Assembly: GCA_046047235.1 (NCBI GenBank)
Contig: JBJOII010000033.1
Span: 5,141-69,140, forward strand
DNA from: JBMTVN01 sp046047235
GTDB lineage: Bacteria; Verrucomicrobiota; Verrucomicrobiia; Limisphaerales; JAHDYP01
Reading direction: 5' to 3'
DNA length: 64,000 bases
The position numbers and the translations under genes were made by a program. The notes under the pieces were generated by a model, which was given only the letters and a program-made list of their open reading frames with translations, did no database searches and was not told the DNA's origin. Each line of letters starts with the position of its first letter. Positions within the stretch are counted from its first letter, which is position 1. This document shows, piece by piece, positions 19,331 through 28,253 of the stretch.

Positions 19331-19377
19331 TGTCCCCTTATGAGTGAGAGACTTACGTATAAAGGGACTGTCCCTTA
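19331..19377. repeat. REP-like imperfect palindromes upstream of the RAYT gene
   Basis: GTCCCCTTA (19332-19340) pairs imperfectly with TAAAGGGAC (19360-19368) across a 19-base loop. A second, tighter hairpin AAGGGAC-T-GTCCCTT (19362-19376) overlaps it. There is no T-tract, so it is not a terminator. The position beside a RAYT gene suggests its REP substrate. It also marks the point where plus-strand composition switches from C-rich to G-rich. Confidence 0.55.
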
Positions 19378-19417
19378 GTCGGTTGACGGGGAGGGGGTGT
19401 GGGGGCAGGGTGAGTGT

Positions 19418-20065
19418 ATGCGAAGTGCTTCCCTGCTGGTGGTGTGCTGCTGGTTGTTTGCTTGTGGTTTTGTTCGGTCGGCGGCGTTTGAGGACGATTT
19501 TCACGGAGGGTTGGGAGAAGGCTGGTGGTGGGTTCGGGAGGATAGCAAGGCGTGGAGGGTGACCGGGGAAGGGCTGGAGGTGCGGATGCAGCCGGGGAAC
19601 ATGTGGGGAGGAAGCAATGACGCGAGGAATCTGCTGGTGCGCAAGGCTCCGGACGCAAGCGAACAGGAGGTGGTGGTGACCGTCCGGGTGACGAATGATC
19701 CGAAGGAGCAGTATGAGCAGGTGGATCTGGTCTGGTATTACGATGACAGCCACATGGTGAAGATTGGGCAGGAACTGGTGGACGGTCAGTTGAGCATTGT
19801 GATGGGAAGGGAGGAGCGAGACCAGTGTCGCACGGTGATTATCATCCCGATTGAAGCGAAGACGCTGGAGCTGCGGCATCGGGTTCGAGGGAAGGAGATC
19901 GTGGGGGAGTATCGGTTGCCCGGTGAGCAGGATTGGAAGCGGGCTGGCAGCTGTGATTTGCCTGTTTACGGGGAGGCGAAGATTTGTCTGCAGTTTTATC
20001 AGGGACCGGAGGGGGAGGATCGATGGGCACGTGTTGCCGCTTTTCGGGTAGAGACGCGCCGTTAA
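19418..20065 (+). CDS. Secreted DUF1349-like (concanavalin A-like) protein
   Basis: 215 aa with an N-terminal signal peptide (hydrophobic stretch to about residue 22). The mature part matches the DUF1349/beta-xylosidase C-terminal jelly-roll pattern: FEDDF opening, then WWVREDSKAWRV, NLLVRKAP and VDLVWYYDDSHMVKIGQE, and a final FYQGP strand. Stand-alone copies are probably carbohydrate-binding or lectin-like. The start was chosen at the ATG giving the signal peptide, with AGGG about 10 bases upstream. The next gene begins 17 bases later, so both probably form a small operon of exported proteins. Confidence 0.75.
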   Translation: MRSASLLVVCCWLFACGFVRSAAFEDDFHGGLGEGWWWVREDSKAWRVTGEGLEVRMQPGNMWGGSNDARNLLVRKAPDASEQEVVVTVRVTNDPKEQYEQVDLVWYYDDSHMVKIGQELVDGQLSIVMGREERDQCRTVIIIPIEAKTLELRHRVRGKEIVGEYRLPGEQDWKRAGSCDLPVYGEAKICLQFYQGPEGEDRWARVAAFRVETRR

Positions 20066-20082
20066 TTCAGTGAAGGCAGGTC

Positions 20083-20916
20083 ATGAGGGCATTTATTACG
20101 CAAGTGTTGTGGTGGATGGTGCTGTTATGTTGTGCGATTCGTCTTACGGCGGGGCCGGTGGTGGTGATTGCGCATCGGGGCAATCACGAGCAGGCGTACG
20201 AGAATACACTGGAGGCGATTCGGGATGCTGGTCGCGTGGGGGCGGATTATGTGGAGATGGATGTGCGTCGGACGAAGGACGGTTTTCATGTCCTGATGCA
20301 CGACCGGCGGCTGGAACGGACAACGGATGGTGAAGGCGAGGTTCGTAGTTTCTTGTTGGCGGAGGTGCGGTCCTTGGTGGTCGGGGAGGTGGGACGGGAG
20401 GGGGTGGCCGGTTCGCGGGTTCCGACCTTTGAGGAGGCGTTAGATGCTCTGGGACCGTCGTTGGGTGTTTATCTGGATTTTAAGGAGGGGGATCCGTCGT
20501 TTTTGGTAGCGGAGCTTGGTCGGAGGGGTTTGTTGGAGAGGACGGTGGTTTATCTGGAGCCTGAGGAGATTGACGAGTGGCGTCGGGTAGCACCCGGCCT
20601 GAGGTTTATTGTGAGTTTGCCGAATCAGAGTCGAACCGTGTCGGGTGTGAGGGAGTTTTTGGGTCGGTATCCGGGGGTGATTTTGGATGGTCCGGTGACG
20701 GACTACACGGCGGAGATGGTTAGGGAGGCGCATGAGCTTGGCAGTCTGGTTTGGCCGGACATTCAGAATCCGGGAGAGGATCCAGATCAATGGGGGCGGG
20801 CGTTGGAGTTGGGGGTAGACGGTTTACAGACGGATCACCCATCCGGGTTGCTGGAGTATCTGCGTCGCATGGGGAGGCATGGTGGGCCGCCCTTGGAGAT
20901 TCCCCTGGCGGACTAG
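20083..20916 (+). CDS. Exported glycerophosphodiester phosphodiesterase
   Basis: 277 aa with a signal peptide (about 1-23) and a full GDPD TIM barrel. The metal and catalytic motifs are visible: IAHRGN near residue 30, YENT, VEMDVRRTKDG and LMHDRRLERTTDGEG. Family members hydrolyse glycerophosphodiesters to glycerol 3-phosphate and an alcohol; export suggests scavenging phospholipid head groups outside the cytoplasm. An AAGGCAGG ribosome-binding site precedes the ATG. Its stop overlaps the end of the convergent PQQ gene by three bases, so nothing remains for a terminator between them. Confidence 0.88.
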   Translation: MRAFITQVLWWMVLLCCAIRLTAGPVVVIAHRGNHEQAYENTLEAIRDAGRVGADYVEMDVRRTKDGFHVLMHDRRLERTTDGEGEVRSFLLAEVRSLVVGEVGREGVAGSRVPTFEEALDALGPSLGVYLDFKEGDPSFLVAELGRRGLLERTVVYLEPEEIDEWRRVAPGLRFIVSLPNQSRTVSGVREFLGRYPGVILDGPVTDYTAEMVREAHELGSLVWPDIQNPGEDPDQWGRALELGVDGLQTDHPSGLLEYLRRMGRHGGPPLEIPLAD

Positions 20917-22541
20917 GGTTGGCTTGCGGGTGAGGGCTGGATGGCGATCTTGAGGGCGGCGGCTTCGAGGTCGTTGCGGACGAGCAGCAGGTTGCCGGCG
21001 AGGGCGATGGGGTTCCAGGTTTTGGAATCGAACACGGGGAATTCGTGGAGGAGGTTAGGTTCGTTGGGAGTGGGTTGGAGCAGGAGGAGACGACCATCTT
21101 CGGCCATGAGGAGGTAATGGTCACCGATGAGGAGTCCCTGGCCGTGGCCGTAGCGGCCCTCTTTCCAGGCCTGGGAGCCGTCCGTGAGCTTGATGCAGGC
21201 GAGGATACCGTCGTCGAGTCCGTAGGCGAAACCGTCTTTTGACACGAGGTTGGAGAACTTGGCTTTCATGCGACCGGATTTCCAGATGCGATCGGCTTGC
21301 CAGGAGTTGGTTTGCGGGGATGGCGGGGTGATTTGGAGGAGTTCGGCGCCGACCCCGTAGCCACTGGAGAAGAGGAGTTGGTTGGATTGGACGGGTATGG
21401 GAATGGAGACATGGGGGAAGCCTTTGCCCCAGGGGTAGGTCCAGAGGACGGAGCCATTGGTGGGGTTATGGGACACGATTTGGCGGGAGTTGAAGGCGAT
21501 GATTTGTTGTTGGTTATCGATGGTGGTGAGGAAGGGTGAGCTGTAGCTGGCGCCGGCATCGCCTCCTGACCAGGCGAGCTTGCCGGATTGGGCATTGTAG
21601 GCGAGGAGGGAGCGGCCGTTGTTTCCGCCGGCGATGACGATGACGAGGTTGTTGTAGAGAAGGGGAGATCCACTGAAGCCCCATTCCGGGACCGAGCATT
21701 CTGCGTCCTTGGTGATATCGTGTTGCCAGACCAGTTCGCCCGTTGCTGTTTTGAGGCAATTGAGGAGTCCGGTGGCTCCGAGAGTGTAGGTGTAGTTATT
21801 GTCTATCGTGGGGGTGGCTCGTGGACCTTCGCCGGCGATTACCGTATTGTATTGGGTTTCGTCCTGATGGGACCACAGCAGCTCGCCGGTGGAGGCATTG
21901 TAGGCGCTGACACATTCCATGGGGCCGCGTTGTTCCTGGGTGATGGCGATCTTGCCGACGATACTGAAGCCGGACCATCCGGTGCCGATGGGATGTTTCC
22001 AGAGGATCTGTGGCGGGTTTCCGGTCCAGTCAGGGTTGAGCTGGATATGTTGGAGGGTGGCGTTGCGGTTGGGGCCAAGGAACTGGGGGAAATCGGTTTG
22101 GGCGGTTTGGATGATGTATTCGTAGGAGTCTGTCGGCGTTGGTGGGGTGGTGGTTTCGAGGGCGTGATTTTGTTTGGGGGGCGAGGATTTCCAGCGGAAT
22201 TCGAGGATGGGTATGAGGTCGCCGGTTACGCCGCGGATGCGGATTGTAGCTGCGGTGATGGCTGTCAAGGTCAGGGTTAGGCCGACGACGGCGAAGCGGA
22301 GTGTGAGTGTGGTTCGGGAGAGGAGGAGCCACCAGATTGCGAGGCAGGCGGTGCTACCGGCGAGGGCGGCGAGGGACTGGAGGTTACGCTTTTGGAAGGG
22401 GAGCTGGTCCTGGGAGCGGATCGCGATGAGGGCACCGGCCGTGACGAGCAGGATGAGGATGGCGGGCCACCAGCGTATGGATTTACGCGGAGTTGAGGCG
22501 GGTTTAGGGTGGGTTTGCTGGTGTGTTGCTGGGTCCGTCAC
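20913..22541 (-). CDS. Membrane-anchored PQQ-type beta-propeller protein
   Basis: 542 aa from a GTG start. An N-terminal cytoplasmic stretch is followed by about four hydrophobic segments (to about residue 110). A PQQ/BamB-like beta-propeller fills the rest, with repeated GELLW, GELVWQHD, GKLAWSGG and GSVLWTY blades. Such propellers occur as alcohol dehydrogenase relatives or as scaffold proteins; no quinohaemoprotein cysteine or haem motif is seen, so an enzymatic role is doubtful. The GTG was preferred because it lies downstream of the previous gene's stop; longer in-frame starts would overlap it. It is probably co-transcribed with the upstream paralogue (43-base gap). Confidence 0.75.
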   Translation of the reverse strand: MTDPATHQQTHPKPASTPRKSIRWWPAILILLVTAGALIAIRSQDQLPFQKRNLQSLAALAGSTACLAIWWLLLSRTTLTLRFAVVGLTLTLTAITAATIRIRGVTGDLIPILEFRWKSSPPKQNHALETTTPPTPTDSYEYIIQTAQTDFPQFLGPNRNATLQHIQLNPDWTGNPPQILWKHPIGTGWSGFSIVGKIAITQEQRGPMECVSAYNASTGELLWSHQDETQYNTVIAGEGPRATPTIDNNYTYTLGATGLLNCLKTATGELVWQHDITKDAECSVPEWGFSGSPLLYNNLVIVIAGGNNGRSLLAYNAQSGKLAWSGGDAGASYSSPFLTTIDNQQQIIAFNSRQIVSHNPTNGSVLWTYPWGKGFPHVSIPIPVQSNQLLFSSGYGVGAELLQITPPSPQTNSWQADRIWKSGRMKAKFSNLVSKDGFAYGLDDGILACIKLTDGSQAWKEGRYGHGQGLLIGDHYLLMAEDGRLLLLQPTPNEPNLLHEFPVFDSKTWNPIALAGNLLLVRNDLEAAALKIAIQPSPASQP

Positions 22542-22584
22542 GCGGGACAGTATAGGGCGGGATGATGAAAGCGGAAGAGGAGGT

Positions 22585-23814
22585 TTAGGGTTGGCTGATG
22601 CAGAGGAGGTTATTGAAGGTGCGGATGAACAGCTGGCTTTGGGAGATGGCGGGGGAGGCGAAGCATTTTTCGTTGAGGTCATTCTCGGCGACTATTTCGA
22701 GGGTGGGACCGGGGCGGACGATGCGGGTTTTACCGTTGTCACTAATGAAATAGACGAGGTTATTGGCAGTGATGAGGGAGGCGTGATGGAATCCGAAGCG
22801 TTCTGACCACATCAGATTGCCGGATGAGGCTTCGAAGCAGCAGGCGTATCCGGGGTCGGACACCACGAGGAAGTAGTTGCCGCAGGAGATGGGGGAGGGG
22901 ACATATGAGACGTAGCGGGGGTTTTCGTGGTGCCAGGCGATGTGGGTGTCGGTGATATCGCCTGAGCCATCGGTGCGTATGGCGAGGAGGTGGTGGTCGG
23001 GGAAGCCTGCGGTCATGAAGAAGAGGTTGGCCCTGGGGTTATGGACGAGAGAGGCGACGTATTGTTCTGTGGGGCCGTTTATGATCCAGAGGAGGTCACC
23101 GTTGGCGGGGTTATAACTGGTGACGCACATGGAGCCGGAGACGAGCATTTGGGTGCGGTTACTGGCGTGGAAGATGGTGGGGGTGCAGTAGCTGCGTGTA
23201 TTATTGGGGCGCTGGATTCTCCAGACTTCGGCTCCTGTGTCCTGGTTGAGGGCGACGATATAGCCATTGCCGTCGTGGTCTCCGTTGATGATGACGAGGT
23301 TGTCGAAGAGGATGGGGGAGCTACAGAAGCCGTGGATACTATTGAAGGGGCCGGGGTGGGTTTGCCAGAGGGGTTCACCCTTGAGGGTGAAAGCGGCGAC
23401 GAGCATGCGGTCGACATCGAGGAAGGAGGTAAAGATTTGTTTCCCGTTGGTGGCGGGGGTGCTGGAGGCGTGGCTATTGAGGCCGTGTTTCGATTCCAGA
23501 GGTGATTTGAGGACGGTGGTTTGCCATTGGAGCTGGCCGGTGAGGCGATCGAAGGAGAGGAGGGCTCGTTCCTGGGAGTCGGGGAGGGAGGAGACTGTGA
23601 GGATTTGGTTATCCCAGACGATGGGGGAGGCGTGGCCTGAGCCGGGGACGGGGGTTTTCCAGAGGATGTTCGAGGAGGCGGACCAGTGTAAAGGCGGGCT
23701 GGTTTCGAGGCTGGATCCATCGCCTCTGGGGCCGCGCCAGGCGGGCCAATTTTCTGCGTGGGCGGGTGTGAGCAGGAGGAGCAGGAAAGCGAGCGGGGTG
23801 AGCCGGGGATGCAT
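22585..23814 (-). CDS. Secreted PQQ-type beta-propeller protein
   Basis: 409 aa with a cleavable-looking signal peptide (MHPRLTPLAFLLLLL, cut near AHA-EN). The mature protein starts WPAWRGPRGDGSS, the common opening of PQQ-like propellers in Planctomycetes and Verrucomicrobia, followed by blade motifs such as GQLQWQT, GAEVWRIQ, GDLLWIIN and GNLMWSE. It is the first of two tandem propeller genes. The product is periplasmic or extracellular and probably a scaffold or substrate-binding protein. The start is set at the ATG before the signal peptide. The 90 bases upstream are shared with the divergent DUF1080 gene. Confidence 0.8.
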   Translation of the reverse strand: MHPRLTPLAFLLLLLTPAHAENWPAWRGPRGDGSSLETSPPLHWSASSNILWKTPVPGSGHASPIVWDNQILTVSSLPDSQERALLSFDRLTGQLQWQTTVLKSPLESKHGLNSHASSTPATNGKQIFTSFLDVDRMLVAAFTLKGEPLWQTHPGPFNSIHGFCSSPILFDNLVIINGDHDGNGYIVALNQDTGAEVWRIQRPNNTRSYCTPTIFHASNRTQMLVSGSMCVTSYNPANGDLLWIINGPTEQYVASLVHNPRANLFFMTAGFPDHHLLAIRTDGSGDITDTHIAWHHENPRYVSYVPSPISCGNYFLVVSDPGYACCFEASSGNLMWSERFGFHHASLITANNLVYFISDNGKTRIVRPGPTLEIVAENDLNEKCFASPAISQSQLFIRTFNNLLCISQP

Positions 23815-23904
23815 GGTTGGAAGTTGCCTTGGGTCCGTTGATTTGGGAAGTCCGCCTTTGCGTGGGTATTGACGTTTTTGGGGAGTGGTGGGCAAGGTAT
23901 CGGC

Positions 23905-25098
23905 GTGATCACCAAGCTTTCTTCACCTGTTGTCTCGGGTACATTTCTGGCGACCATTACATTAGCGATGGGGGCTTCGAGCGGGCCTCGATTTTATGGG
24001 GATGCTCCGGACGAGCATCATGCGTGGGCGGTTCATGACGGGAACCGGCCGCAGCCGGTGCGGGTGGTTCCGGGGACCTTCAGTTCACAGGAGCGGGCGG
24101 GGAAGCCGCCGGCGGATGCGGTGGTATTATTTGATGGGACGGATTTATCGGGGTGGACCAACGACAAGGGTGAGGCTGCGGGCTGGGCGGTGCGGGATGG
24201 GTATATGGAAGTGGTTCCGGGGAAGGGTGAGATTCGGACGAGGGAGCAATTTGGGGACTGCCAGTTGCACATTGAGTATGCGGCGCCGGCGAAGGTTGAG
24301 GGGGACAGTCAGGGGCGGGGGAACAGCGGTGTTTTTTTGATGGGGCGGCTGGAGATCCAGGTATTGGATTCGTATGACAACGTGACGTATGCCGATGGGC
24401 ATGCGGGGGCTTACTATGGTGTGAATCCTCCGTTGGCGTTGCCGTTGAATCCTCCGGGCAAGTTTCAGGTGTATGACATTGTATTCCGTCGGCCGGTTTA
24501 TCGTGGGGACGAGGTGGTGGATCCGGGGTATGTGACCGTGTTCATGAACGGTGTTTTGGTTCAGGATCACACGGCCTTGGAAGGATCTGGCGGGCACATG
24601 GGCAGGAGCCGGCCCGGACCGTTTCCGGAGAAGGGGTATTTGTCGTTGCAGGATCACGGGAATCCGACGCGATTTAGGAACGTATGGTATCGGCCTTTGC
24701 CTCCGCGCAGCAGTGAGGGAGGGACTGATGGTTGGTTAAGCACGGAAGCGGCGATGGCGAAGCGGCAGGAGACTGCGGCGGCGTTGCGTGAAGCGGCGAA
24801 GGGTGCGGCCAACTCTGCTGACCCGGTTCCGGAGATGCTGGCGTTGATGGAGTCGCTGGTGTATGCGCCGGACGAGGCGGCTATGGCCCGTGCTGTGGAG
24901 TTGGCTCAGGGGTATGTGGCTTCGGTGAAGCGGTTGGCGGGGGCTGAGCTGCAGGGGAGGAAGGATCAGGTGAAGCAGTTGAACGACGTTTTCAAGTATT
25001 TGCTGAAGTGGAAGGTGGTTGAGGCGCCGTTCGGCCCGCAGGAGGCGTTGGAGCGGATGATTGAGCAGCAGGGGTGGAACAAGCGGAACGGCCGCTAA
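23905..25098 (+). CDS. Exported DUF1080 (3-keto-disaccharide hydrolase-like) protein
   Basis: 397 aa if started at the GTG at 23905, which gives a signal-like hydrophobic N-terminus; a TTG 36 bases earlier is also possible. A DUF1080 jelly roll spans about residues 70-275 (VVLFDGTDLSGWTND, NSGVFLMGRLEIQVLDSYDN, YVTVFMNGVLVQDH, GYLSLQDHGNPTRFRNVWY). Family members act on 3-keto-glycosides or bind sugars. The C-terminal 110 residues are charged and helical and not part of the usual domain. The gene is paired by location with the convergent Tat isomerase gene, sharing a bidirectional terminator with it. Confidence 0.82.
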   Translation: MITKLSSPVVSGTFLATITLAMGASSGPRFYGDAPDEHHAWAVHDGNRPQPVRVVPGTFSSQERAGKPPADAVVLFDGTDLSGWTNDKGEAAGWAVRDGYMEVVPGKGEIRTREQFGDCQLHIEYAAPAKVEGDSQGRGNSGVFLMGRLEIQVLDSYDNVTYADGHAGAYYGVNPPLALPLNPPGKFQVYDIVFRRPVYRGDEVVDPGYVTVFMNGVLVQDHTALEGSGGHMGRSRPGPFPEKGYLSLQDHGNPTRFRNVWYRPLPPRSSEGGTDGWLSTEAAMAKRQETAAALREAAKGAANSADPVPEMLALMESLVYAPDEAAMARAVELAQGYVASVKRLAGAELQGRKDQVKQLNDVFKYLLKWKVVEAPFGPQEALERMIEQQGWNKRNGR

Positions 25099-25124
25099 GG
25101 ATCTGCGGGGGTCTTTTGGAACAG

Positions 25125-25158
25125 AAACGCCCGTCCGGTTGGTGCCGGGCGGGCGTTT
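25125..25158. terminator. Bidirectional rho-independent terminator
   Basis: A 14-bp stem (AAACGCCCGTCCGG with CCGGGCGGGCGTTT, one T-G pair) closes a 6-base loop. It has A residues on one side and T residues on the other, so it can serve both the DUF1080 gene and the convergent isomerase gene. Confidence 0.85.
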
Positions 25159-25176
25159 TGTTCACGGGTTGGTGGT

Positions 25177-26046
25177 TTAGGCCAGGAGCTTCTTCAGGGC
25201 TTTGAAGGAGATCTCAGTGGCTTCCATGGGGGATTTGCCATCGGGGTAGACTTCCTGTTCCAGAGTGATCCAGTCGGTGCCTCCGACCGTGCGGCAAGCT
25301 TCGATGACTTCCGGCCATTTAACGGAGTCCTGGCCGAGGAAGGCTTTTTTACCGGCCTCGTTGTTCACGACAGTGGGTTTGAAGTGGGTGCTACGGAACC
25401 GGCCGGGGTAGCGTTTCATCATCTCGACGGGGTCGAGGCCGGCGGCGGCGGTCCAGCCGACGTCTTGCTGGAGGATGACGTCCTGCGTGGTGTGTTGGGC
25501 GAAGAGGTCGTAATAGGTCTTGCCGTCGAGCTTGGTGAACTCGTGGGTATGGTTATGGTAGCCCGTGGCCATTCCGAGCGGTTTCAGTTTTGCGGCGACT
25601 TCGTTGAAGGTATCGGCAAGGGCCTTCCATTTGTCGGGTTTAGTGAAGTCGCCATCACCGGGGACGATGAGGAACTTGCAGCCGATGGCCTGGTGGAACT
25701 CGATGGAGGCTTTGAGGGCGTCGCCGCGGAGAGTGTTGGTGCCGATGTGAGTGGCGGCTACGCCGAGTCCGAGATCGTCGAGGCGCTTTTTAAGTTCTTT
25801 GGGTTTGCCGTTGTAGTTGTGGTAGCCGGCGAACTCGACGCCATCGAAGCCCATTTTGGCGACTTGGGCGAGGGCGGCATCGAAGTCTTTGCTGCAATCG
25901 CCGCGCACCGAATAGAGCTGGAGGGCGACGGGCAGCTTTTTACCGGCGGCGTTGAGTCGGTTCAAGCCGGGTAGGCTGAGTGCGGCTGCGCCTGCGAGCA
26001 GTGAGCTTTTGACGAAGCGACGGCGGGAGAGTGGGGTGTTTTGCAT
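25177..26046 (-). CDS. Tat-exported sugar-phosphate isomerase/epimerase
   Basis: 289-aa AP-endonuclease-2-type TIM barrel. A twin-arginine signal (SRRRFVKSSLLAGAAALSLPG) occupies about residues 7-28. Metal-site motifs follow: GFDGVEFAGY, AATHIG, MATGYHNHTHEF, QDVGW, STHFKP and a final LEQEVYP. Relatives isomerise or epimerise sugars and keto-sugars, and Tat-exported versions often occur with Gfo/Idh oxidoreductases and DUF1080 proteins, as here. Export argues for periplasmic glycoside processing rather than cytoplasmic metabolism. The start was set at the ATG that places the arginine pair near the N-terminus. It ends at the shared terminator with the DUF1080 gene. Confidence 0.87.
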   Translation of the reverse strand: MQNTPLSRRRFVKSSLLAGAAALSLPGLNRLNAAGKKLPVALQLYSVRGDCSKDFDAALAQVAKMGFDGVEFAGYHNYNGKPKELKKRLDDLGLGVAATHIGTNTLRGDALKASIEFHQAIGCKFLIVPGDGDFTKPDKWKALADTFNEVAAKLKPLGMATGYHNHTHEFTKLDGKTYYDLFAQHTTQDVILQQDVGWTAAAGLDPVEMMKRYPGRFRSTHFKPTVVNNEAGKKAFLGQDSVKWPEVIEACRTVGGTDWITLEQEVYPDGKSPMEATEISFKALKKLLA

Positions 26047-26166
26047 AGGTAGTGAGGTGGATAGTAAGCAGAGGTGGTGGGGCTGTCCACGGGAGATATC
26101 GATGGGTATTTGTGGTGGTGTTGGGGTGGGATAACTCGCCGCTCGGGCAGGTGTGACGGGTGCCAT

Positions 26167-27720
26167 TTATGTTGGGCTCATGTGACTGGCCCCTGCAGCG
26201 GGTGCCGGGTGGTGGCGTTGTTGTCGGCGTTGGCGGCGGGAGGGTTCTTTGTTCGGGGCGTTTGGGTTGATGGGGCGGATGGAGGGGGGGAGGTCGCCGC
26301 GGCCGGTTCTGGAGTAGTCTTGGGCGAGAGAGGAGAGGATTGGATCCTTTGGCAGGTGGAGTTCGTTCGTGAGGTAGGTGTAGAGGAGTGTGGTGAGGCG
26401 ATTGAGGGCGATGGCGTGGAGCTGGCCGGTTTGCTGGTGGAGCCAGTCTGTCCACTGGAGGAAGGCGTGGAAGGGGGAGGTGGGTTGGTGGTGCCAGATG
26501 AAATGGAGAGTGGAGGAGAAGCTGCCGCTATTGGCGACCAGGTCCCAGGCGCGGGCGAAGCGGCGTAGTCGTTGGAGGGTGGGGAAATCGACGAGTTTGT
26601 TTTGGAGGATTTCGTAGGGAGGTTCGGGACTGTAGACCATTTCCCAGTCATGGTCGTGTCGGCTGATGGGGGCACCGCGGAGGCGTTTGAGGATGCCGAC
26701 CTGGATTTCGTGGGGTTGAAAGGAGAGGAGGTGGTTGAAGCCTTGGGCGAAGCTCTCGAGGGATTCTCCGGGCAGGCCGAAGATGAGGTCGGTGTGGAGG
26801 TGGGCGCCGGTTTCTTGTCGCAGGAAGCGGAGGTTTTCTTCCGTGCGCTGGTAGTTTTGTCGTCGTCGGATTCGTTCTGCGACCTCTGGATTGAAAGTCT
26901 GGATCCCGATTTCGAACTGGAGGGATCCCGGGGGGAATAGTTTGACTGTGGAGCGTAGGGCTTCCGGGAAGCGGTCGGGGATCATTTCGAAGTGGAGGAA
27001 GAGGTCGGGGGTGAGTCGCTTAAGGAAGAAGTTGAGGAGTGTTTGGCTGGTTTCGAGGTTCAGGTTGAACGTGCGATCGACGAACTTGAAATGTCGGAGG
27101 CCTTGTTTAAAGAGGTGGTCCAGTTCTGAGAGCAGCGTGGGGAGCGGGAAGGCGCGAACGGGAGAGTCGAGAGAGGAGAGGCAGAACTCGCAGGTGTAGG
27201 GACAGCCGCGTGAGGCTTCGACATAGACGATTCGGTGTTCGATATCCTGCGGAGTATAGAGGTGGTAGGGGAGCTTGAGGTCGGCTGGGCTGGGGAGTGG
27301 TGCGGTCTGGATTTTTCGCGCGGGTTTTTTCTGGTCGAGGAGGTCCTGGCAGAGGGAGGCGAAGTGGAGGTCGGCTTCTCCCTGGATGACATAGTCGGCG
27401 AGCTGGCAGATGGGTTGTTGTTCCGTTTCGTGGCTGACCTCCGGGCCGCCGAGGATGATGGTGATATCCGGGCGGAGTTGTTTGAGGAGGCGGACTACCT
27501 GAAGACTTTCACGGACGTTCCAGATGTAGATGCCGAGTCCGATGATTTTGGGGGAGTGCTGGAGGATTGTTTCGACGGTTTCGAGGGGGCGTTGTTGGAG
27601 GTCGAACTCGAGCAGGGTGGTACGGGGTTGGAGGGGGCCGAGGTTGGCGAGGAGGTATCGCAGGCCGAACGAGGCATGGATGTATTTGGCGTTCAGGGTG
27701 GTGAGGACGATATCCGGCAT
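26167..27720 (-). CDS. B12-binding-domain radical SAM protein (DUF4080-like)
   Basis: 517 aa. The N-terminal 140 residues form a cobalamin-binding-type Rossmann domain (IVLTTLNAKYIHASFGL; IGLGIYIWNV; ILGGPEVS). The radical SAM cluster motif RGCPYTCEFC follows, with C173, C177 and C180. The barrel contains FKFVDRTFN and QFEIGIQTFNPEV. A C-terminal DUF4080-type region is rich in Trp and His. Members probably methylate or rearrange an unknown substrate. The start is at MPDIVLTT. It stands alone, 120 bases upstream of the isomerase gene on the same strand. The substrate cannot be predicted. Confidence 0.85.
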   Translation of the reverse strand: MPDIVLTTLNAKYIHASFGLRYLLANLGPLQPRTTLLEFDLQQRPLETVETILQHSPKIIGLGIYIWNVRESLQVVRLLKQLRPDITIILGGPEVSHETEQQPICQLADYVIQGEADLHFASLCQDLLDQKKPARKIQTAPLPSPADLKLPYHLYTPQDIEHRIVYVEASRGCPYTCEFCLSSLDSPVRAFPLPTLLSELDHLFKQGLRHFKFVDRTFNLNLETSQTLLNFFLKRLTPDLFLHFEMIPDRFPEALRSTVKLFPPGSLQFEIGIQTFNPEVAERIRRRQNYQRTEENLRFLRQETGAHLHTDLIFGLPGESLESFAQGFNHLLSFQPHEIQVGILKRLRGAPISRHDHDWEMVYSPEPPYEILQNKLVDFPTLQRLRRFARAWDLVANSGSFSSTLHFIWHHQPTSPFHAFLQWTDWLHQQTGQLHAIALNRLTTLLYTYLTNELHLPKDPILSSLAQDYSRTGRGDLPPSIRPINPNAPNKEPSRRQRRQQRHHPAPAAGASHMSPT

Positions 27721-27940
27721 GCGGGTGGGGAGGTTAGCGGGGAAGCGTGGGCGGCTCAACCAGCAAGCGATTGTGGTTGGGGGGGTCAAGGAGGGGGTTG
27801 TTTTGGCCGATACAGGGGCAGGTGGACTGGGAGCTGGCGGGTAGGGGGAGAGGGCGGATGGAAAAAGTTTCCATGGGGTGACCGTTGGACAACTGGTGTC
27901 CGAGGGTGCATGTTAGAACAGGCGCAAAAAAAGGCTGTGT

Positions 27941-28114
27941 ATGGATCGCCAACAGTTGGAAATGAGACTGGAATGCGCCGCGGGAAGCCGCAGGCAACCG
28001 AGGTATCGTCGACGTCCGAACCGTGCCAGATGGTGGTTTGAGCAGATGCGTCGGGCGGTGGACGAGGCGGTTGGCTGGCAACCCGCTGCGGGTAGTGAGC
28101 AGGCCCGTCAATAG
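27941..28114 (+). CDS. Small basic Trp-containing protein of unknown function
   Basis: 57-residue reading frame, ATG at 27941 to TAG at 28112-28114. An AAAGG ribosome-binding site lies about 8 bases upstream. The N-terminus is MDRQQLEMRLE. A central very basic stretch (RRQPRYRRRPNRAR) leads into WWFEQMRRAVDEAVGWQP. The amphipathic spacing and the WWF...MR..VD..W pattern look selected rather than random. I recognise no named family. It sits in an otherwise empty 530-base gap between divergent genes. A nucleic-acid-binding or regulatory role is only a guess from charge. Confidence 0.55.
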   Translation: MDRQQLEMRLECAAGSRRQPRYRRRPNRARWWFEQMRRAVDEAVGWQPAAGSEQARQ

Positions 28115-28253
28115 GTTTGGGGATAGGTGGTTGGGAGACGAGCGAGGCGGGAGCGTGTGGTTGTCTTTCGTCTCGCTCGCCATGGCGGGTGGGACTTCTT
28201 TTTGGTGTGGGGGTATTGTTTTCCCTGGCCGGGTGGTTTAATGGGGTCGTTCC

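Noticed and set aside
18265..19400. Second copy of the tRNA-Ala 3' end marking an integrated element
   Set aside because: No stretch resembling GGTTCGACTCCCCTCGG was found near the right edge of the skew-inverted segment.
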